The notes beneath the pieces are model-generated. The model was not told the origin of the DNA. It did no database searches and saw only the letters and a list, made by a program, of their open reading frames with translations. Positions 51,478 to 60,084 of a stretch of DNA of 64,000 nt are shown here, in pieces. Positions within the stretch are counted from its first letter, which is position 1, and each line of letters opens with the position of its first letter. The DNA comes from G963692885 sp964658655 (GTDB lineage Bacteria; Acidobacteriota; Terriglobia; Terriglobales; Acidobacteriaceae): contig CAZZZL010000005.1 of NCBI GenBank assembly GCA_964658655.1, forward strand, positions 1 through 64,000. The letters are read 5' to 3'. The position numbers were made by a program, and so were the translations under genes.

Positions 51478-53094
51478 ATGGCTCTTGTGCACCCGTGGCT
51501 GCGACACCCGGCTTTCCTGCTGCTGACTCTCTTTGTTATGCCCTGCGCGCCGGCCCAGCGCCGTGCAGCTCACCGCCCGCCTCTGCGCTCAACCGGAACC
51601 CTCGCGGCCACCATCCAGAGCCTGCTCGCTAACCCAGCTGTATCTCATGCGCACTGGGGCATTTCCGTGATGACGACGGACGGGAAGCCGGTGTTCACGC
51701 TCAATGACGCACAGTTTTTTCAGCCTGCATCCAACGCGAAAATCTTCACCACCGGCGCTGCGTTCGCGCTGATTCCGCAGAATGCTGTGTACACCACCAA
51801 CGTCGTGGCAGAGGGAACAGTTGACAATGCGGGAATCCTGCACGGCGCGCTGGCTATTCTCGGTGCAGGTGACCCGACCATCTCCGGCCGCGCCTATCCC
51901 TACGCTCAGCATAATGACCGGCCCAACCCGCCTTTGGCCGCGCTCGAAGATATGGCCGACCAGATAGTGCGCGCCGGCGTACACGAAGTGGATGGCAGCG
52001 TGATCGGCGACGATAGTCTCTATCCGCTTGAACGCTACGCCACTGGCTGGGCCGTCGATGACCTGGTCTGGCTGTATGGCGCGCCGGTCTCTGCACTGAC
52101 GGTGAATGACAATGCCGTCTTCCTGAACCTGCTGCCGAATGGCGCACCCACGGCGACGACAAGTAACGGCACAGAGGCGGCGACGAATTCAATCTGGGAC
52201 CCGGCGACCAGCTACTACACCCTCGACAATACAGCGACGTTTGCGCCCGCAGGCGCGGCCTCGCATCCCGGGCTTGATCGCGAACCAGGTTCGCTGGCTG
52301 TGCGACTCTATGGAACGCTGCCTGCCGATGGCTACCACGTGGCTCTCGCCCTCGAAGACCCGGCCGAGTATGCTGCAAAGTCGCTGACAGAAATGCTGCA
52401 GGCGCGCGGCGTCAAGGTCACCGGCCAGGCCAATGCGCGTCATCGCGTTTCCAATGACACGCAGAGTTTTTTTGCCGAGCGTGACCAGCCGCTCACGCTG
52501 CGTCCAGTCTCACTGACGCAGATTGCCGCACCAACAAAAGGCTTCCGCGTACTTGCAGCGCACAACTCGCCGCCCATCGCGCAGGACCTGACCGTCACCA
52601 ACAAGGTCAGCCAGAACCTGCATGCGGAGCTGACGCTGCGCGCCCTGGGACGCCTGTACGGAAGCGACGGCAGCTTTGAGCAGGGTACCCGCGTCGTGCG
52701 GCAGTTTCTACTGAACGCGGGCATCGACAGCGGCGACTTCAACTTCTATGACGGGTCAGGCTTATCGACCGGCGACCTGATCACGCCGCGCGCCGCAACA
52801 CAGCTGCTGGCTTACGCCTCACGGCAGCCGTGGGGTGAAGCTTTCCGCGCAACACTCCCTGTTGGTGGAGTCGATGGCTCACTCGGTGGACGCTTCACCG
52901 GTGCGTTGTCCAAAGGACATGTGTTCGCGAAGACTGGAACTCTAAATGAGACAAATGCGCTTTCCGGCTATGTGCAAACCGCATCGGGAAAAACACTGGT
53001 CTTCTCCGTCCTGGTGAATGACCACACACCGGAAAGCAACGTCCAGATGCCAGTGATGGACGCAATCGTCGAAGCCATCATCGCCAAAGACTGA
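51478..53094 (+). CDS. dacB: D-alanyl-D-alanine carboxypeptidase/endopeptidase (S13, PBP4-like)
   Basis: Low-molecular-mass penicillin-binding protein of 538 aa acting in the periplasm. After a signal peptide (about 1-27) the catalytic motifs are S85-N-A-K88 (SxxK), S-Q-N in NKVSQNLHAELTLR (SxN) and K-T-G in VFAKTGTLNETN. The inserted domains II/III between SxxK and SxN (about 95-370) are typical of S13 enzymes. It trims or cuts cross-linked peptidoglycan. The stop codon is followed 14 nt later by copy 4 of the structured 3' module. Confidence 0.95.
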   Translation: MALVHPWLRHPAFLLLTLFVMPCAPAQRRAAHRPPLRSTGTLAATIQSLLANPAVSHAHWGISVMTTDGKPVFTLNDAQFFQPASNAKIFTTGAAFALIPQNAVYTTNVVAEGTVDNAGILHGALAILGAGDPTISGRAYPYAQHNDRPNPPLAALEDMADQIVRAGVHEVDGSVIGDDSLYPLERYATGWAVDDLVWLYGAPVSALTVNDNAVFLNLLPNGAPTATTSNGTEAATNSIWDPATSYYTLDNTATFAPAGAASHPGLDREPGSLAVRLYGTLPADGYHVALALEDPAEYAAKSLTEMLQARGVKVTGQANARHRVSNDTQSFFAERDQPLTLRPVSLTQIAAPTKGFRVLAAHNSPPIAQDLTVTNKVSQNLHAELTLRALGRLYGSDGSFEQGTRVVRQFLLNAGIDSGDFNFYDGSGLSTGDLITPRAATQLLAYASRQPWGEAFRATLPVGGVDGSLGGRFTGALSKGHVFAKTGTLNETNALSGYVQTASGKTLVFSVLVNDHTPESNVQMPVMDAIVEAIIAKD

Positions 53095-53108
53095 GGTGCA
53101 GTAGCTTA

Positions 53109-53198
53109 GCCTTCGGCGGGCCCTGCGCGGGCAGCGAGACTCGCCGTATGGGCGTGTACTTCAGAAACGAGGGAGGTACTATTCCCCTCGTTTCTGAA
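53109..53198 (+). repeat. stop-proximal structured module, copy 4 (after dacB)
   Basis: Shows GCCTTCGGC, stem-loop GCCC-TGCGC-GGGC (53120-53132) and stem-loop CGCC-GTATG-GGCG (53142-53154). A completely different, perfect 14-bp hairpin follows, TTCAGAAACGAGGG/CCCTCGTTTCTGAA (53160-53198, 11-nt loop), without a T tract. The first stem changes on both sides relative to copies 1 and 3. Confidence 0.8.
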
Positions 53199-53313
53199 GG
53201 AAGCCCGTGTGGTGAACGCCACCCGTCGCGCAGGCGCCGCCAGAGACCAGCTGTGCTTAACACTACGGGTCCTGATATCCTCAGGACCTCGCATCACATC
53301 AGGAGAATTCCTT

Positions 53314-53751
53314 ATGGCGGAAAGCCGCCCGCAGACGCTCGAAAATCATGCCCGCATTGATCCCTGGTATCACTACGTATTGACTGTCCTGCTGCTGATC
53401 ACGCTGACGCTTGTGCTGGCGCTGGTATTCAACCGGCATGACCTGCTGTCCTTTGCGCTGCTCACCGGCACGCTGGCGTTGCTGATTGTCGCGGCAAAAA
53501 CGCGAAACTACGCGCTCAAGGTGCAGACACGTGTCATTCGGCTGGAAGAGCGGCTGCGCCTGATGACGATCCTTCCGGTGCTGCTGCATCATCGCATTGC
53601 TGAGCTGACAGAGTCGCAGCTTGTCGCGTTGCGCTTTGCCAGCGACCAGCAGCTGATGGCACTCACAGCACGCGTGCTGGAAGAGAATCTCGACAATAAG
53701 CAGATCAAGGCGGCGATTACTGAATGGCGGCCGGATGATTTTCGCGTTTAG
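53314..53751 (+). CDS. DUF6526 family membrane protein
   Basis: Protein of 145 aa with two membrane helices (HYVLTVLLLITLTLVLALVF and LLSFALLTGTLALLIVA) after an N-terminal QTLENHARIDPWYH segment. The cytoplasmic C-terminal half begins VQTRVIRLEERLRL and continues with LTESQLVALRFASDQQLMAL. This order fits DUF6526, a family I associate with acidobacteria. The ATG at 53314 has an aggaga site 8 nt upstream, which excludes the longer frame from 53209. Function unknown. Confidence 0.78.
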   Translation: MAESRPQTLENHARIDPWYHYVLTVLLLITLTLVLALVFNRHDLLSFALLTGTLALLIVAAKTRNYALKVQTRVIRLEERLRLMTILPVLLHHRIAELTESQLVALRFASDQQLMALTARVLEENLDNKQIKAAITEWRPDDFRV

Positions 53752-53793
53752 CGGGATCAACGGGCGCAAGCGGTGCCGTGAAACAATTGTGAT

Positions 53794-54504
53794 GTGAAGA
53801 ATGAGCCATCTGCCGGAAGATTTCCGTCTATCCAACTTGTGATTTTTGATTGCGACGGGACCCTTGTCGACAGTGAGCCGCTTGCATGCGCCGTACTGGC
53901 GGAGTGCGCGCGAGAGCATGGAATCGAGATAACGGCAGAAGATGCGCATGCCCGCTTCAAAGGCGCACGCATGGCCGATTGTGTACGCGAGCTCGAAGCG
54001 ATGCGCGGATCTCCACTGCCGGCAACGTTTATCGAGGAAGCAAAGCAGCGGCAGAATGTCGCCATGATCGAGCGTTTGCAACCGATGGAAGGCGCACTCG
54101 AATTGCTTGGGGCCATGCATCTGCCCTATTGCATGGGTTCAAACGGACCGCGCGCGAAGATGGAGCTGACCCTTGGCACCACGGGCCTGCTGCATTTTTT
54201 CCAGGACAACATCTTCAGCGCGTACGAGGTTGACGCATGGAAGCCTGACCCGGAATTGTTCCTGCATGCTGCGCGGCACTACGGCATTGCGCCGGAGCAT
54301 TGCGCCGTCATCGAGGACAGCCTGCCCGGCATCCTTGCCGGTGTCGCCGCCGGCATGCAGGTGTTCGCACTCAAGGAGCCGGGCCTCCCGGAGATCCCCA
54401 ATCTGCCGGAGGGAATTATCCGGATTGACACGCTCTTCCATCTGCAGGAATACCTGGTGGCTCCTGAGCGCCGGAGCACTCCGCCGGCAATGGCTGGCCA
54501 GTGA
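53794..54504 (+). CDS. HAD-superfamily hydrolase, subfamily IA
   Basis: Phosphatase-like enzyme of 236 aa. HAD motif I is DCDGTLVDSEPL (about 19-30), motif II the Ser in YCMGSNGPRAKM, motif III Lys in AWKPDPELF, and motif IV E-D-S in CAVIEDSLPGILAGVAAG. The helical cap between motifs I and II places it with phosphoglycolate phosphatase/YieH-type enzymes. The start is GTG 53794 with a weak ribosome site. Its stop overlaps the next start by 4 nt (GTGA), an odd coupling of a cytosolic phosphatase to an exported cytochrome. Confidence 0.88.
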   Translation: MKNEPSAGRFPSIQLVIFDCDGTLVDSEPLACAVLAECAREHGIEITAEDAHARFKGARMADCVRELEAMRGSPLPATFIEEAKQRQNVAMIERLQPMEGALELLGAMHLPYCMGSNGPRAKMELTLGTTGLLHFFQDNIFSAYEVDAWKPDPELFLHAARHYGIAPEHCAVIEDSLPGILAGVAAGMQVFALKEPGLPEIPNLPEGIIRIDTLFHLQEYLVAPERRSTPPAMAGQ

Positions 54505-54854
54505 AGGCTGCGCTCATGCTTCTTGCAATGACGGCGGCCTTGTGCGCGACTGGCTGTCAACCAGACCTGCCACCGGGCAAGCCGGTGAGCGCGCTCACGC
54601 CGGATGAAGCTGCCGGCCAAGTGGTCTTTCAGCGGCAATGTGCCCGCTGCCATGCTGCGTACTCCCCCCAGGCAACGCACGGACCAAGCATGTACGGGGT
54701 CTTTCGCCGGCCCGATCTGCCCAGCGGCATGAAGGCATCCGATGATCGCGTGAGCTCGGTCATTCTGCATGGACGCGGCATGATGCCGGCCTTCGGCAAC
54801 AAGATCAGCGATGACGAGCTGCAGCTGCTGCTGAAGTATCTGCACACGCTGTGA
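54501..54854 (+). CDS. c-type cytochrome lipoprotein
   Basis: Periplasmic mono-heme cytochrome of 117 aa. The leader (ALMLLAMTAALCATGC) ends in a lipobox-like A-T-G-C. The heme site is C-A-R-C-H in QRQCARCHAAYS, and the axial Met lies in HGRGMMPAFGNKIS. The terminal helix ELQLLLKYL is standard. The start is GTG 54501, overlapping the HAD stop codon. It could be an electron carrier to an oxidase or dehydrogenase elsewhere. Confidence 0.85.
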   Translation: MKAALMLLAMTAALCATGCQPDLPPGKPVSALTPDEAAGQVVFQRQCARCHAAYSPQATHGPSMYGVFRRPDLPSGMKASDDRVSSVILHGRGMMPAFGNKISDDELQLLLKYLHTL

Positions 54855-54866
54855 CGCGGGCCAGCA

Positions 54867-55304
54867 ATGGACGTCAGGCGGTATGCTGATGATGTGTCAA
54901 ACGAAGAATTGAATGAGCAGGCGGCCTCCCCTCTGGCCGCGGACGGCGAGCGCAAATCGACGGTAGCAGCCACGAAGCTGTTGCCGGGCATGGCGATTAT
55001 CGCCCTGTTCATGCTGGTGGAGGCGGGACGAACGGCTTACGCCGTATATGCCCATCAGATCTCCGGCCAGAACCGTTATGGCGCGATGGGCATAGCCACA
55101 ATCCTTCTGGGCTGCGGCCTGGGCCTGCTGCAGCGCCGGCGCTGGGGATGGGCGCTGACTCTCGCGATGGCTTTTCTGTCGCTGTGTTTTTTCAGCTTTG
55201 TGCTGATGCGCCTGCACGCTCCGCAGGCATTGGTGATGACGTTTGTGAATGGCATTTTCTTTCTTTACCTGATTCGCCCTGAAGTGCGCGTGCGTCTTCG
55301 CTGA
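54867..55304 (+). CDS. hypothetical membrane protein, 145 aa
   Basis: Unrecognised protein with a hydrophilic N-terminus (about 40 residues) and four predicted helices: LLPGMAIIALFMLVEAG, AMGIATILLGCGLGLL, ALTLAMAFLSLCFFSFVLM and LVMTFVNGIFFLYLI. An alternative GTG start at 54894 would remove nine residues. It follows the cytochrome gene by 12 nt and probably shares its transcript. Confidence 0.65.
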   Translation: MDVRRYADDVSNEELNEQAASPLAADGERKSTVAATKLLPGMAIIALFMLVEAGRTAYAVYAHQISGQNRYGAMGIATILLGCGLGLLQRRRWGWALTLAMAFLSLCFFSFVLMRLHAPQALVMTFVNGIFFLYLIRPEVRVRLR

Positions 55305-55370
55305 GCAATGGGCGCCTGCGTCGATTGCGTCCGCGTATGATGACTGGCAGCGACACATGCCGGAGCATCC

Positions 55371-55856
55371 ATGTCCACTGAATCAAGTCCCAAGTTGACC
55401 GCAGTGCTCGACCGCAAGCGTTTGAACCAGATGGACCGCCTGGGCGATATGGCGCGCTTCCCGGTGCCTGTTCTATCCGGCGCCACACTTAACATTCTCA
55501 TCACCATGGGTGTTGTCTGGCATTTCCAGCCGAGAGGCGATTACGTCTATTATCCGCTCGCCAAGTGGATTGCAGGCGTACTCATCCTCAACCTGCTGCC
55601 CGTCGTTTTACTGCGCCTGACCCTCAAGCCAACGACCCATTACCCTGTGATTGAGGAGATGAACTTCTTCTCAGATCAGCACAAGTTTTCGAACTGGGTC
55701 TACCTCGCCGCATCGGCCAACATGGCCTTCTGGATCAGCCTGGCCTGGATGGGATCCTGGGGCCGGCATACGCATGGCGTCATTGCCTCATTACTGCTCA
55801 TCGCCTTTCTGGCGACATTCTCTCCAGCCTGGATCAGGCTCTTTCGTCGCAGGTAA
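55371..55856 (+). CDS. hypothetical membrane protein, 161 aa
   Basis: Unrecognised protein with four predicted helices (VLSGATLNILITMGVVW, WIAGVLILNLLPVVLLRL, YLAASANMAFWISLAW, VIASLLLIAFLATFSPAW). A central soluble loop contains PVIEEMNFFSDQHKFSNW. It is the last plus-strand gene before the convergent acyltransferase gene, which ends 9 nt away. Function unknown. Confidence 0.65.
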   Translation: MSTESSPKLTAVLDRKRLNQMDRLGDMARFPVPVLSGATLNILITMGVVWHFQPRGDYVYYPLAKWIAGVLILNLLPVVLLRLTLKPTTHYPVIEEMNFFSDQHKFSNWVYLAASANMAFWISLAWMGSWGRHTHGVIASLLLIAFLATFSPAWIRLFRRR

Positions 55857-55865
55857 TGGTCACGT

Positions 55866-56978
55866 TCAAAAGACAGCTTTTGCTCTGCCTGCCACCGGCT
55901 CGTTCTGCGATTGCCGCCGCCGCCTGTTGGCGATGAACCGGTCGCGTGTCAGAATGCTGGGCCGCTCGATCGCGAAGTAGAACAGTACGCAGAAGCAGAA
56001 GCTGCCGGCGAGCGTGATGAATGATTTCTCCGCACCACGGGGCATCGCTTTCAACACGTGACTGCGCAGTATCTGGAAGCCGAAATAGTGGCAGAGATAT
56101 GTACTGTAGGCTGCCAGCGCGAGGCCGGTCACAGCCCGTTTCAAGGTGCATGAAAATTGCTTCTGCGGCTGCCATTGCATGTCATACAACATGCGTACAC
56201 ATGCCATGTACGCCACGGCATACAGCGTACCGGCAGGCGTTCCGAGCGGATGCACAGTGTTGACCAGCAATAACGCCGGGAGCAGCAGCCATAGGTAGCG
56301 TGCATACGCCTTGACGCGCAGCCACAACTGCGGCCGCTCCACGAATAGGAACGAAAGCCACACGCCACCGATCAGCCCTTCGCAACGAAACTGTGTCATG
56401 AAGCCGGGCTCGATCCCTGTCTCCGGCGAAGAGCGCCACAGGAAGAAATGCGGAGCAATGTGCGCGCCATACAGGAGTACAAGAGGCACAAAGAACGCCG
56501 CAGGCAGCAGCCAGAGCATTTGATCCCGCCGGAAGACACGCAGCACAAATGCACCGAGGATCGGCAGCAGAAGGTAAAAATGCTCCTCCACACAAAGGCT
56601 CCACGAAGGTGGAAAGCCACCCATGCCTGCCTGGTTCTGCAGAAAAAACATGTAATACCAGCGGACGTGCAGTTCGTGGATCCAATGCGCCAGGGATGCA
56701 TGCAGGGCGAGCGCAGCAAAGTAGGGGGGCAGCGTGCGCCACCAGCGGGAGAGCCAGAATGGCCCTAGCGCGAAGGTCCCAAGCGCCTGCGAACGGAAAT
56801 AGATGCGCCCGATCAGAAAGCCCGACAGCACGAAGAAAAGGTCGACACCGGTGCGCAGATCGTCCAGCACCGGCATTCCCTGCAGGCTGAATCCGTGGGC
56901 GACAAATACGCCGGAGATGGCGAGCGCTCGGGCCAGGTCCAGTCCGAAGTTGCGTTCGCGCGGAACACCTGCGCTCAA
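55866..56978 (-). CDS. acyltransferase family 3 (OafA/YrhL-like) membrane protein
   Basis: Polytopic O-acyltransferase of about 370 aa. Family signature segments are FGLDLARALAISGVFVAHG, GVDLFFVLSGFLIGRIYF and FWLSRWWRTLPPYFAALAL (R-x-x-R-x-x-P region), followed by about ten helices and a basic C-terminus. The TTG at 56978, with an aggaagg site, is chosen as start because it puts the first helix in the usual place; the open frame extends to 57179 with Arg/Ser-rich sequence unlike the family. It probably acetylates a surface glycan or lipid. It is divergent from the alpha-oxoamine synthase gene; the 323 nt between them show no gene. Confidence 0.85.
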   Translation of the reverse strand: MSAGVPRERNFGLDLARALAISGVFVAHGFSLQGMPVLDDLRTGVDLFFVLSGFLIGRIYFRSQALGTFALGPFWLSRWWRTLPPYFAALALHASLAHWIHELHVRWYYMFFLQNQAGMGGFPPSWSLCVEEHFYLLLPILGAFVLRVFRRDQMLWLLPAAFFVPLVLLYGAHIAPHFFLWRSSPETGIEPGFMTQFRCEGLIGGVWLSFLFVERPQLWLRVKAYARYLWLLLPALLLVNTVHPLGTPAGTLYAVAYMACVRMLYDMQWQPQKQFSCTLKRAVTGLALAAYSTYLCHYFGFQILRSHVLKAMPRGAEKSFITLAGSFCFCVLFYFAIERPSILTRDRFIANRRRRQSQNEPVAGRAKAVF

Positions 56979-57301
56979 TCGTCCCGCCTTCCTGTGACTC
57001 GCATGCAGCTTCCGGCTCCCGCTACTTTTGTCATCATGCGCGACTGGAGCGGCGTTTGTACAGCCGCGCAACTGTCTGACGGCACAGTCTTTGCTGCCTG
57101 CTCCGGCCGTCAATCGTGCAGATCGGCAAAGCGGTCCGCACATGGATCCCAGGCAACGGCTCGAGTCACCATGCGCCACGCTTTACCTGCATGGCCACGC
57201 GCACATCCATAGCTGACAATATGGATGGTCTCAATGCGCGCCGATTCCAGCCATCTTGCGGCTTACCATGCTGGTATCCGCCCTATATAATCGCCTAACC
57301 C

Positions 57302-58603
57302 ATGAGCAAACAAGCAGAAGACCTGGCAATGGTGCGCGACGGCGTGCAGGAATACCCCTCTTCTTCCGGCAGTCTTTTCGGCGAGTACTTCAACGAAACC
57401 AAGCGCTGGAACTTCCGCAAGAATGACATCATCGACGCGCGGGGACGCCGTTTGTTTGAGACGACGGCCATGGCGGTCGAGCATCATTCGTATCCATTTC
57501 AAATTCCGCTGCAGGCTCGCTCCGGACCATGGGTGCAGGCAGACGGCCATCGGATGATGATGCTCTCGTCCTACGATTACCTGGGTTTGATCGGCGATCC
57601 GCGCGTGAATGAAGCCGCCAAGGCCGCCGTCGACCAGTATGGAACCGGCACCGGCGGGGTCCGCCTGCTGACCGGATCGACCGACCTGCACCAGCAGATG
57701 GAAGCCGATGTTGCCGCCTACAAGGGCATGGATGCAGCCATCACCTTCAGCTCCGGCTACCTGGCCAATGTCGCGGTTATCACGTCCCTCTTCGGTGCAC
57801 CCGATCGTGTGATTGCCGATTCCCTCTCGCATCGAAGCCTGATGGACGCGTGCCGCATGGCCGGCGTGCAGGTGCAGCGCTTCCAGCATAACGATCCCGC
57901 TTCCCTTCGCCACGAGCTGGAAAACGGACCGCCGGCCAACCGCACGCTCATCATCAGCGACGGCGTCTTCTCCATGGACGGCGACATTGCCTGCCTGCCC
58001 GACATTATCGCGCTCAAAAAGGAATTCGGCGCCTACCTGCTGATGGATGAATCCCACGCATCAGGCATGCTTGGCGCCAATGGCCGTGGCACCGACGAGC
58101 ACTGGGGCGTCAAGACGAATGATGTAGACATCTGGACCGGATCGCTCGCCAAGGCGATTCCCTCGAACGGCGGCTTTGTCGCCGTTTCGCAGGAACTCGC
58201 CATCTATCTGCAGCACGCTGCGGCGCCGTTCATCTTTTCGGCAGCGCTCTGCCCGGCAGCGGTCGCAGCCGTGCGCAAGTCGCTGGAAATTCTCAAGCAG
58301 GAGCCCGAGCGCGTAAGCAGGCTGCTCAGGAACGCGGACTTCCTCCGCAGTGGTCTGCAGGCACTCGGCTATGACACCGGCTTTTCCCAGACGGGCGTCA
58401 TTCCGGTCATCCTCGGCAATGAAATTGATGCGGGCCTGCTGGCGCGGCGCCTGCGCGACTTCAAGATTATCGCGACGCCCGTCATGTTCCCGGCAGTTGC
58501 CCAGGGGATTGCGCGTCTGCGGCTCTGCGTGACTGCGGCACATTCGCAGTCTGACCTCGAATATGCACTCGATGCTTTTGAGAAGCTGGCACAGCCCGCC
58601 TAG
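57302..58603 (+). CDS. alpha-oxoamine synthase (SPT/AONS-type PLP enzyme)
   Basis: PLP-dependent fold-type I enzyme of 433 aa that condenses an amino acid with an acyl-thioester, releasing CO2. Motifs are SYDYLGLIGDPRV, GTGTGGVRLLTGSTDLHQQ (N-terminal substrate loop), SDSLSHRS-like ADSLSHRSLMDAC (His stacking on PLP), DGVFSMDGDIA, DESHASGML (Asp and His) and the Schiff-base Lys in TGSLAKAIPSNGGF. The N-terminal extension of about 75 residues is longer than in BioF and resembles serine palmitoyltransferase-like members. No bio genes are near. A role in sphingolipid or other long-chain base synthesis is inference. Confidence 0.85.
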   Translation: MSKQAEDLAMVRDGVQEYPSSSGSLFGEYFNETKRWNFRKNDIIDARGRRLFETTAMAVEHHSYPFQIPLQARSGPWVQADGHRMMMLSSYDYLGLIGDPRVNEAAKAAVDQYGTGTGGVRLLTGSTDLHQQMEADVAAYKGMDAAITFSSGYLANVAVITSLFGAPDRVIADSLSHRSLMDACRMAGVQVQRFQHNDPASLRHELENGPPANRTLIISDGVFSMDGDIACLPDIIALKKEFGAYLLMDESHASGMLGANGRGTDEHWGVKTNDVDIWTGSLAKAIPSNGGFVAVSQELAIYLQHAAAPFIFSAALCPAAVAAVRKSLEILKQEPERVSRLLRNADFLRSGLQALGYDTGFSQTGVIPVILGNEIDAGLLARRLRDFKIIATPVMFPAVAQGIARLRLCVTAAHSQSDLEYALDAFEKLAQPA

Positions 58604-58605
58604 GA

Positions 58606-58737
58606 TCATCCGCTGACGGGCTGGTAAAGGCCATGCGGTGCGATGAGCAAGGATGTCGCGAACCGATCGCGGGCGGCGTTCTTTGCTTCGTAAAGTGCGT
58701 TATCTGCGGAAATTGAAAGTCGATCCCGCCGCCTGCT
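58606..58737 (-). pseudogene. relic of a GGDEF-domain (diguanylate cyclase) C-terminus
   Basis: Read on the minus strand, 58707-58606 encodes A-D-N-A-L-Y-E-A-K-N-A-A-R-D-R-F followed by a short tail and a stop codon. This is the standard GGDEF C-terminal helix ('AD.ALY.AK..GR.R'). Ten more in-frame codons extend to 58737. No GGDEF motif or start lies within the following 450 nt, so only about 40 codons of a former gene remain. It abuts the stop codon of the alpha-oxoamine synthase gene, which suggests a past deletion or rearrangement here. Confidence 0.65.
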
Positions 58738-59193
58738 AAAAGACCCTTTTCCTCACAGCAAAGTGTTTACTCGCGGGCTGATGAAGATTCGACCTCTACC
58801 CCTGTGGCGTCAGGAGAAGAGTCTTGTTTATTCGCTGATGTGCGCACTTCCGATGCAAGCTAAATGCCGCTGCCAACACAGAGAGACGAACGAGCGGGAA
58901 CGCGTTTTGGATGTGTTGAATGCTTTCGTGTCGGCATCAAGTTTTTTCATGGCGTACGTCATTACCTAAGTTCCGGATTCAGCGGTACATCTCTCATCGG
59001 TCTGCATCGCTCTACCTAGTCAGGACGCCGTTCGATTGCGCCCGTTGAGCAAAGCAAGTACATCTCCAATACCAACGAATGCCTGGTCGCTGTTCCGTAC
59101 GGGTCTGCATACGGTCCCGACGGACGTCCGGCTGTCCTGCACGCATGGCATTCCAACATCCACTTGAGGTCAACAGCTTTACGAGGAAATGTC
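58738..59193. other. 456-nt intergenic stretch without a supported gene
   Basis: A 68-codon plus-strand frame (58763-58969) has no ribosome site and Cys/Arg-rich, non-protein-like sequence. The stretch probably holds the promoter of the ferritin-like gene. No tRNA, riboswitch or strong terminator was seen. Confidence 0.5.
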
Positions 59194-60060
59194 ATGGCAA
59201 AGAATCTCATCAATGAACTCGCAGCCGCATCGCCGAATCGTCGCAGTTTCATGAAGACCATCGGCGCAGCCACTGCCGGCGTTACTGCACTCTCAATGGC
59301 GGGCGCACTCCCTGCCAGTGCGGCCACCGCAACCGAAGTTGAAGTCCTGCAGTTTGCTCTGAACCTTGAGTATCTCGAGGCAGAGTTTTACACCTACGCG
59401 CAGTATGGCAATGGCATCGAAAAGCATGGTGTAGGCGTCAATGGTTTGGCGAATGGCTCCAACCCTGCCGAAGGTGGAAAGACCACCGGCGGCGTGCAGG
59501 TGAAGTGGGTCAACGAGTACACCGGCAACATCGGAGCACAGATCGGCAACGATGAACGTATGCATGTCAAGCTGCTGCGCGACGCACTTGGCGCAGACAA
59601 GATTGCCAAGCCGGAAATCAACATCAACGCTCTTGGTCTCAACATCTCCGAGCAGACAGGCGCGCTGCAGCTTGCCCGGATTTTCGAGGACATCGGCGTC
59701 TCTGCTTATGCCGGTGCTGCAGGCCTGCTGACCACGCCTGGCGTCATCACGACGGCTGCACGCATTCTTGCCACTGAGGCCGAGCACGTCGCCTCGCTTC
59801 GGACACAGATTTATGTCTACGGTATTTCAACCCCCAAGCTGGACGGAGCCGACATCCTGCCACCGCCAACCGGTACCACCAACCATGTTCTGTCCGTGAA
59901 TACCGCGAACGGACTTGTCGCTACACGCACACCGGGTGAAGTGCTCTACCTCGCGTTTGGCATGAAAGCCAACGTAACGCGTGGCGGCTTCTTCCCGCTC
60001 GGCGTAAATGGCAAGATCACCGAGAGCAGCGGACCAGCGACGGCTGCAAACCTGAGCTAG
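59194..60060 (+). CDS. Tat-exported ferritin-like domain protein
   Basis: Secreted four-helix-bundle protein of 288 aa (Ferritin_2 / desiccation-related type). The twin-arginine signal is PNRRSFMKTIGAATAG. The bundle starts at VEVLQFALNLEYLEAEFY, with Glu residues that can bind metal, and continues with GNDERMHVKLLRDALG and ILATEAEHVASLRTQIY, each carrying E-x-x-H. A loop rich in Gly/Asn sits between helices 1 and 2. The start at 59194 has a gagga site. A strong terminator follows. A role in extracellular stress protection is inferred from the family. Confidence 0.88.
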   Translation: MAKNLINELAAASPNRRSFMKTIGAATAGVTALSMAGALPASAATATEVEVLQFALNLEYLEAEFYTYAQYGNGIEKHGVGVNGLANGSNPAEGGKTTGGVQVKWVNEYTGNIGAQIGNDERMHVKLLRDALGADKIAKPEININALGLNISEQTGALQLARIFEDIGVSAYAGAAGLLTTPGVITTAARILATEAEHVASLRTQIYVYGISTPKLDGADILPPPTGTTNHVLSVNTANGLVATRTPGEVLYLAFGMKANVTRGGFFPLGVNGKITESSGPATAANLS

Positions 60061-60084
60061 TATCCATTCCATAGAATTACCGCA

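Noticed and set aside
58763..58969. 68-codon plus-strand frame upstream of the ferritin-like gene
   Set aside because: No ribosome site; irregular composition; probably chance.
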